Shown here: piece by piece, positions 5,088-8,898 of the stretch
Layout of the letters: each line of letters starts with the position of its first letter
Position numbering within the stretch: position 1 is the stretch's first letter
NCBI GenBank assembly: GCA_046153015.1
Contig: JBJXGF010000095.1
Location: forward strand, 1 to 8,898
Length of the DNA: 8,898 nt
Reading direction: 5' to 3'
DNA from: JBJXGF01 sp046153015
GTDB lineage: Bacteria; Actinomycetota; Acidimicrobiia; Acidimicrobiales; CAIXPF01
Translations under genes and position numbers: made by a program
The notes under the pieces: model-generated
What the model was told of the DNA's origin: nothing
The model's input: only the letters and a program-made list of their open reading frames with translations
The model's database searches: none

Positions 5088-6085
5088 CCGGCGCGGCCGA
5101 CGACGACATCGCCGCCCGGGTGCGGGCCTTCGTGGAGGCGGGCCTGCCCGGCGCGTCCGACGTGCGGATAGCGGGCCTCACCCGGGCGCCGGTCGGCCGC
5201 TCCCGGGAGAACTGGGTGTTCGACGCGTCCTGGCGCCAGGACGGCGTGGCCCACGCCGAGGCGCTGATCGCTCGGCGCGACCCGCCCGGCGGCCTGCTCG
5301 AGACCGACCGGGCGGTGGAGTTCGCCGTGCTGCGCGCCCTCGAGGGCACGGCCATCCCGGCGCCGCGCGCCCGCTGGCTCGACCCCACCGGCGAGGCGCT
5401 CGGCCGGCCGTCGCTCGTGATGCGGCGCGAGGAGGGCGTCTGCGACTACTTCGTGCTCAACGGCGAACGTCCGCTGGCCGACCGGGTGGCGCTGGCCCGC
5501 CGGCTGTGCGACCTGCTCGTGCGCATCCACCAGCTGGACTGGCGCGCCGCCGGGCTCGGCGAGGTGCTGGCCGACCCGGGGCCCGACGCGGCCCGCGTGG
5601 AGCTCGCCGCCTGGGAGGCGGTCGTGCGCCGCGACCAGCTCGAAGCCCAGCCCGAGCTCGAGGCGATCGCCGGGTGGCTGTCCCGCCACGCCCCCGCCTC
5701 GGCCCGCACGGTGCTCGTGCACGCCGACTTCAAGGCCGGCAACCTGCTGCTCGACGGCGACGAGATCGTCGTGCTGCTCGACTGGGAGCTGGCCCACCTC
5801 GGCGACGCGATGGAGGACCTCGGCTGGATCACCCAGCCGCTGCGCCGCCGCGAGCACCTGATCCCCGGCGCCTGGGAGCGGGCCGAGCTCTTCGCCCACT
5901 ACGAGGCGGCCGCCGGCGTGGCGGTCGACGAAGCGGCCGTGCACTGGTGGAACGTGCTGGCCTGCTACAAGACGGCGGCGATGCAGCTCTCCGGTCTAGG
6001 TTCGTTCGTGGAGGGCCGCTCCGACGAGCTGTACCGGCCGACGGTGACCCTGCTGCGCACCGCGTTCGACCTGATCGGCTGGTGA
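5084..6085 (+). CDS. APH-like phosphotransferase, ACAD10/11 kinase type (copy 1)
   Basis: The 333-residue product is an aminoglycoside-phosphotransferase-fold kinase expected to transfer the ATP gamma-phosphate to a small-molecule hydroxyl. The catalytic loop is VHADFKAGN at 212-220 (Asp215 base, Asn220 metal ligand), followed by LLDWELAHLGD at 231-241 (Asp233 metal ligand) and MEDLGW. The N-lobe has ALIARRDPPGGLLETD at about 60-75, close to the ACAD10/11-type nucleotide-binding segment, with Arg64/Arg65 near the expected Lys. ALEGTAIPAPR (86-96) and LVRIHQLDW (145-153) are also family-typical. Similarity to antibiotic kinases is only at fold level, so resistance is not implied. The start is TTG at 5084, in a TTGA overlap with the SRPBCC stop. 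The next start, GTG at 5120, would shorten the first helix. The apparent extension far upstream in this frame runs inside the amidohydrolase and SRPBCC genes and is not coding. The gene is paralogous to the kinase at 7697-8683. Confidence 0.9.
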   Translation: MTGAADDDIAARVRAFVEAGLPGASDVRIAGLTRAPVGRSRENWVFDASWRQDGVAHAEALIARRDPPGGLLETDRAVEFAVLRALEGTAIPAPRARWLDPTGEALGRPSLVMRREEGVCDYFVLNGERPLADRVALARRLCDLLVRIHQLDWRAAGLGEVLADPGPDAARVELAAWEAVVRRDQLEAQPELEAIAGWLSRHAPASARTVLVHADFKAGNLLLDGDEIVVLLDWELAHLGDAMEDLGWITQPLRRREHLIPGAWERAELFAHYEAAAGVAVDEAAVHWWNVLACYKTAAMQLSGLGSFVEGRSDELYRPTVTLLRTAFDLIGW

Positions 6086-6504
6086 TGCGCCCGACCATCG
6101 ACGAGCAGCTCGCCGGCATGCGCCGCACGATCCAGCACGTGCTCGAGGCCGAGGCGGCGGCCCTGTCGCCCCGCTCACGGGACGCTCTGACCGAGGTCAT
6201 GACCGTGCTGCGCCGCATCGAGGGTTCGTGGCGGCGCCAGCTCGCCTTCCTCGCCGCCGACAACGCGGCCACCGAGGCGCTGCTGGCCGACCTCGGCGCG
6301 CCCCCGCCCGCCGCCGAGCCCGCCGAGCCGGCCGACCCGTTCGACTTCGCCGCCGCCGACGCCCGCAACGAGGCGCTGCGGGCCGCCCTGGTGCAGGCCG
6401 TGCGCGCCGCCGCCGGCGACCCCGCCGCCGAGGCGCGCCTCGCCCGGCACTTCCGCGAGCGGCTGGACCGAGACCCCACCGCGCCACGCAGGTCAGGAGA
6501 CTGA
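6085..6504 (+). CDS. Small helical protein following kinase copy 1 (possibly DUF6285-like)
   Basis: The 139-residue product is mostly helical and rich in Ala, Glu, Arg and Leu. It starts MRPTIDEQLAGMRRTIQHVL, has a second helical stretch at about 31-68 with AADNAATEALLADLG (57-71), a Pro/Ala/Glu linker at 72-89, and a C-terminal helical part at 90-129. No catalytic motif, signal or membrane segment is seen. The first 71 residues resemble the partial protein at 8680-8898, which follows the second kinase in the same way; shared elements are PTI-x-E-x-L-x-G at the N-terminus and DN-x(5)-L near 60. Small DUF6285-type proteins are often encoded next to ACAD10/11-type kinases, and the N-terminal pattern is compatible, but this was not tested. 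The start is ATG at 6085, sharing one base with the kinase stop (TGATG); the adjacent in-frame GTG at 6082 is an alternative. The function is unknown, perhaps a kinase partner. Confidence 0.75.
   Translation: MRPTIDEQLAGMRRTIQHVLEAEAAALSPRSRDALTEVMTVLRRIEGSWRRQLAFLAADNAATEALLADLGAPPPAAEPAEPADPFDFAAADARNEALRAALVQAVRAAAGDPAAEARLARHFRERLDRDPTAPRRSGD
6495..6499 (+). promoter_or_regulatory. Shine-Dalgarno AGGAG before the lipocalin-like gene
   Basis: AGGAG sits 8 bases before the ATG at 6508, inside the last codons of the preceding gene. It is the best Shine-Dalgarno match in the window. It indicates independent strong initiation at this gene, whereas the adjoining kinase and small-protein genes rely on stop/start overlaps. 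Confidence 0.75.
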
Positions 6505-6507
6505 GCA

Positions 6508-7671
6508 ATGCCGAGCGAGCCGACCGAGCCGACGCCGCCGAGCGGCCTGACCGTGAGCGACGACCACTTCGCCGAGCAGTACCCGCTCTCGCCGATCGAC
6601 GACTACCTGATCCACCAGACCCCCGACCCGATCCGGGTGATGTGGTCGAGCGATCCGAGGGTCTACGAGCGGTACTGGATGGTGGCCCACGACGACGGCG
6701 GTGAGCTGCTCGTGGCCACCGGCGGCAGCTTCTACCCCAACCTCGACCGGGCGGAGGCGTGGGCCATCGTCAACCTGCGGGGCCGCCACATCGCGGTGCG
6801 GGGCTTCCGCCCCCTCGGCGTGGACCGGGTGGACCTGCGCTGCGGGCCGATCAACCCGACGATCCTGCAGGGCATGCGCCTGTGGCGGTACGAGCTCGAC
6901 GAGAACGAGTGGGGCGTGCGCTACGACCTCCAATTCTGGGACACGCACCGCGCCGTGTTCCGCGAGCCGGTCGGCGCGGCCGGCAGCGGCCACCCGAAGG
7001 GCCGCCGGCCCGACGTGACCACCGGCTTCGAGGGCTTCGGCGAGGTCGAGGGCTGGGTCGAGGTCGACGGTGAGCGGTTCCGCTTCGAGCGGGGCTCGGC
7101 GCGGGGCACGAGGGACCGGCACTGGGGGATCGGCCGCGGGGTGGGCGGCCCCGAGCTGGCCCTCGGCGGGCGGATGCACGTGGGGGTGTCGGGCAACAGC
7201 TTCGTGGCCTTCAGCACGTTCACGATCTGGGGCGACCGGGTCTTCTACCCGCTGGGGGACCCGCGGCGGGGCATGGGCCGCGTGGTCGCCGTGGACCGCA
7301 GGCTGCGCTTCGAGCCCGACACGAAGGTGTTCGTGGAGGGCCTCGTCGACTACACGCTCGACACTGGCGAGGTGAAGCGCCTGCACTGGGAGCGGATCGG
7401 CTTCCAGACCGCCTACCTGCGCTGCGGGATGTACGGCGGCACCCCGGAGGGCGGGATCCACCAGGGGGGCTGGGCCGGCGAGGAGCGGGTGGAGGGCGAC
7501 CGCTACGACGTGACCGACCCGGCGGTGCGGATCAAGCTGTCGGGCCTCGACGAGCACCTATGCCGGGTGACCTGCGACGGTGAGACCACCACCGGGCTCT
7601 ACCAGCCGATCGACCCGAACGCCTACAACGCCTGCGCCGCCGGCCGCCCCGGCTGGGCGTTCCTGGCGTGA
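6508..7671 (+). CDS. Uncharacterised protein, probably CrtC/AttH lipocalin-like (DUF7064/7065 type)
   Basis: The 387-residue product has many short strand-like stretches and frequent Trp, Tyr and Phe, as in two-part lipocalin-like beta-barrels of the CrtC (carotenoid hydratase)/AttH group. The N-terminal half has ERYWMVAHDDGGELLVATG (54-72), GSFYPNLD (73-80) and RLWRYELDENEWGVRYDLQF (124-143). The motif GTRDRHWGIGRG at 200-211 resembles the G-x-R-D-H-x-W-G-x-R sequence common near the middle of such proteins, and the C-terminal half (about 222-310) repeats the barrel-like pattern. Related proteins bind or modify hydrophobic ligands, and a substrate hydratase or carrier role is possible. I cannot name a reaction. 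No signal peptide is seen and the N-terminus is a Pro/Glu/Ser-rich tail of about 13 residues. The gene starts 3 bases after the preceding stop with a strong AGGAG, and sits between the two kinase/small-protein pairs. The family call is tentative; that the gene is real is near certain. Confidence 0.8.
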   Translation: MPSEPTEPTPPSGLTVSDDHFAEQYPLSPIDDYLIHQTPDPIRVMWSSDPRVYERYWMVAHDDGGELLVATGGSFYPNLDRAEAWAIVNLRGRHIAVRGFRPLGVDRVDLRCGPINPTILQGMRLWRYELDENEWGVRYDLQFWDTHRAVFREPVGAAGSGHPKGRRPDVTTGFEGFGEVEGWVEVDGERFRFERGSARGTRDRHWGIGRGVGGPELALGGRMHVGVSGNSFVAFSTFTIWGDRVFYPLGDPRRGMGRVVAVDRRLRFEPDTKVFVEGLVDYTLDTGEVKRLHWERIGFQTAYLRCGMYGGTPEGGIHQGGWAGEERVEGDRYDVTDPAVRIKLSGLDEHLCRVTCDGETTTGLYQPIDPNAYNACAAGRPGWAFLA

Positions 7672-7700
7672 GCGCCGGCCCCGGCTCGCGGCGGCCGTGA
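7668..7700 (+). CDS. Possible 10-codon linker ORF before kinase copy 2
   Basis: GTG at 7668 overlaps the stop of the lipocalin-like gene (GTGA). It opens 10 codons (MSAGPGSRRP) and stops at TGA 7698-7700, which overlaps the GTG start of kinase copy 2 (again GTGA). The gap otherwise has no Shine-Dalgarno for the kinase. The mini-ORF could carry ribosomes across it and couple translation. A short chance frame is equally possible in such GC-rich DNA. Confidence 0.25.
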   Translation: MSAGPGSRRP

Positions 7701-8683
7701 CCCCCGCCGAGCTGGCCGCCGCCATCGCCGCCCTCGACCCGACCCTCGAGGGGGTGGAGGTGCGCGGGCTGGCCCGCATCAGCTCGGTCGGCAACGCCCG
7801 GGCGCCGTGGCGCTTCGAGGCCGTGCTGCGCCGCGCCGGCGGCACGGTCGAGCGTGTGGCGTGCGTGCTGCTGGCCAAGGCCGACGCCGGCCAGCTCGAA
7901 ACCGCCCTCGGGCCCGAGTTCCGCACGATCGCCGCGCTGGGAGGCTCGGGCGTGCCGGCGCCGCGGGCGCTCTGGTTGGACGAGACCGGCCAGCACCTCG
8001 GCCGCCCGTTCTTCGTGACCGAGCACGTGGCCGGCACGGCCGACACCGCGCCGCTGCGCCGGGCCGAGCCGGGCGGGCCGCTCGGCGAGGTCGGCCGCCA
8101 GCTCGCCCGGGCCGCCGCCCGGCTCCACGCGTTCGACTGGCGGGCGGCGGGCTGCGGGTGGCTGGCCGCGGTCGAGCCGGCCGACGCCGCCGCCGCCCAG
8201 GTGCGGTACTGGAAGGAGCTGTTCCTGCGCCACCGCCTCGAGGCCAACCCCGGCCTCGTGTACGCGTTCGGCTGGCTCGAGGCGCACGACCCGGCGCCGG
8301 ACCAGGTGTCGATCGTCCACGGCGACCTGCGCTTCGGGAACCTGCTCTACGACGGCGACCGGCTCACCGCCCTGCTCGACTGGGAGATGGTGCACCTCGG
8401 CGACCCGGTGGAGGACCTCGGCTGGGTGTACCGCAGCGTGTGGACCCCGGAACGGGCGCTGCCCTTCGCCGAGTTCCTCGCCGCCTACGAGGACGAGGCC
8501 GGGGCGGCCGTGGACCGCGAGCGTCTGCGCTGGCACCAGGTGCTCGGCGAGGTCAAGCACGCCGTGATCTCGCTCACCGCGGCCCGCTCGTTCCACGATC
8601 GGCGCACGCTGAACCTGCGCATGGCCGACCGGGCCGCCACCGTGCCCGCGTTCCTCACCCGGGTGTGGGAGCTGATCCCGTGA
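7697..8683 (+). CDS. APH-like phosphotransferase, ACAD10/11 kinase type (copy 2)
   Basis: The 328-residue product is a second APH-fold kinase. The catalytic loop is the canonical VHGDLRFGN at 207-215 (Asp210 base, Asn215 metal ligand), then LLDWEMVHLGDPVEDLGW at 226-243 with metal-binding Asp228. The N-lobe has VLLAKADAGQLET (57-69) with Lys61 where an ATP-binding Lys is expected, and GGSGVPAPRALWLDETG (82-98) matches the family. LHAFDWRAAG (143-152) and the C-terminal motifs align with copy 1, so the two are paralogues. They differ at HGD against HAD and in the nucleotide-binding segment, so they may act on different substrates. The start is the GTG at 7697, 25 bases past the previous stop; there is no in-frame ATG nearby and no strong Shine-Dalgarno. 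The stop overlaps the GTG of the next gene (GTGA). The phosphorylated substrate is unknown. Confidence 0.9.
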   Translation: MTPAELAAAIAALDPTLEGVEVRGLARISSVGNARAPWRFEAVLRRAGGTVERVACVLLAKADAGQLETALGPEFRTIAALGGSGVPAPRALWLDETGQHLGRPFFVTEHVAGTADTAPLRRAEPGGPLGEVGRQLARAAARLHAFDWRAAGCGWLAAVEPADAAAAQVRYWKELFLRHRLEANPGLVYAFGWLEAHDPAPDQVSIVHGDLRFGNLLYDGDRLTALLDWEMVHLGDPVEDLGWVYRSVWTPERALPFAEFLAAYEDEAGAAVDRERLRWHQVLGEVKHAVISLTAARSFHDRRTLNLRMADRAATVPAFLTRVWELIP

Positions 8684-8898
8684 AGCCCACCATCGCCGAG
8701 CTGCTCGACGGCGTGGCGGAGGCGCTCCACGACACCGTGCTGCCCGAGCTCGAGGCCGGCCCGGCCCGTGACCAGGTGCAGGCGGCGATCGGCATCGTCC
8801 GCAAGGCCGCCCGGGCGCTGCCGCAGCTGGCGGCGGTGCTGGAGGAAGACAACCGCGACATCGCCGCCGCCCTCGCCGCCGCCGGCCGGGCCGCGCCG
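8680..8898 (+). CDS. Small helical protein following kinase copy 2, partial (possibly DUF6285-like)
   Basis: GTG at 8680 overlaps the kinase stop (GTGA) and the frame stays open for 73 codons to the window edge, so the 3' end is missing. The visible part begins MKPTIAELLDGVAEALHDTV and continues as Ala-rich amphipathic helix, with VLEEDNRDIAAALAAAG at about 53-69. It parallels the protein encoded at 6085-6504, including PTI-x-E-x-L-x-G at the start and the DN near residue 57. The opening pattern, I-A-E-L-L-x-x-V followed by V-L-P-E-L, is also like that of DUF6285 proteins found next to such kinases; this resemblance is from memory, without a search. No enzymatic motif is visible. The repeated pairing with a kinase suggests a partner or regulatory subunit. 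Confidence 0.72.
   Translation, partial: MKPTIAELLDGVAEALHDTVLPELEAGPARDQVQAAIGIVRKAARALPQLAAVLEEDNRDIAAALAAAGRAAP

Noticed and set aside
4922..5944. Long minus-strand frames opposite kinase copy 1 (and similarly 6493-7557 and 7532-8596)
   Set aside because: These are antisense shadows caused by third-position GC bias. They show no recognisable motifs, while the plus strand carries catalytic motifs in each case.
5084..8683. Aminoglycoside resistance genes
   Set aside because: The kinases share the APH fold motifs, but their N-lobe and context match ACAD10/11-type metabolic kinases in a catabolic operon. Nothing points to antibiotic modification.

Overview
This is a very GC-rich window with dense codons, GTG and TTG starts and stop/start overlaps of 1 to 4 bases. 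Together with the gene families (LLM-class flavin/F420-type oxidoreductase, FadE-like acyl-CoA dehydrogenase, stand-alone APH-like kinases of the ACAD10/11 type) it suggests an actinobacterium, perhaps of the Acidimicrobiia. The lineage is inferred from style and gene content and was not tested. Two divergent operons leave a control region of about 100 bases (2829-2930). No tRNA, rRNA, CRISPR array or recognisable transposase was seen.

The leftward operon (2828 down to 1) encodes an LLM-class luciferase-like oxidoreductase, an acyl-CoA dehydrogenase joined to it by a GTGA overlap, a two-copy 83-base tandem repeat, and the first 27 codons of what looks like a MoxR-family AAA ATPase that runs off the left edge. 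The repeat is unusual. Each unit carries a perfect 9-bp GC hairpin, and each frames a 28-codon mini-ORF whose ATG overlaps the previous stop (ATGA). The dehydrogenase stop, mini-ORF A, mini-ORF B and the ATPase start therefore form an unbroken stop/start chain.

The rightward operon (2931 to 8898) encodes an amidohydrolase of the N-acyl-D-amino-acid deacylase type, an SRPBCC (START-like) small-ligand-binding protein, an APH-like kinase, a small helical protein, a protein resembling the CrtC/AttH lipocalin-like group, a second APH-like kinase, and a second small helical protein cut by the right edge. The kinase plus small-protein pair occurs twice, and the two copies are related to each other at both positions. 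This looks like a duplicated two-gene module (possibly kinase plus a DUF6285-like partner) around a lipid-binding-type beta-barrel protein.

Taken together, the locus looks like a catabolic cluster for a lipid-like or hydroxylated acyl substrate: oxidation (LLM enzyme), CoA-ester dehydrogenation (ACAD), hydrolysis (amidohydrolase), ligand binding or cyclase-like steps (SRPBCC, lipocalin-like protein) and phosphorylation of a substrate hydroxyl (two kinases). In animals the APH-like kinase and ACAD domains are fused in ACAD10/ACAD11, which process 4-hydroxyacyl-CoAs by phosphorylation and phosphate elimination. Here similar parts lie as separate genes in two divergent operons. The substrate cannot be read from the sequence.
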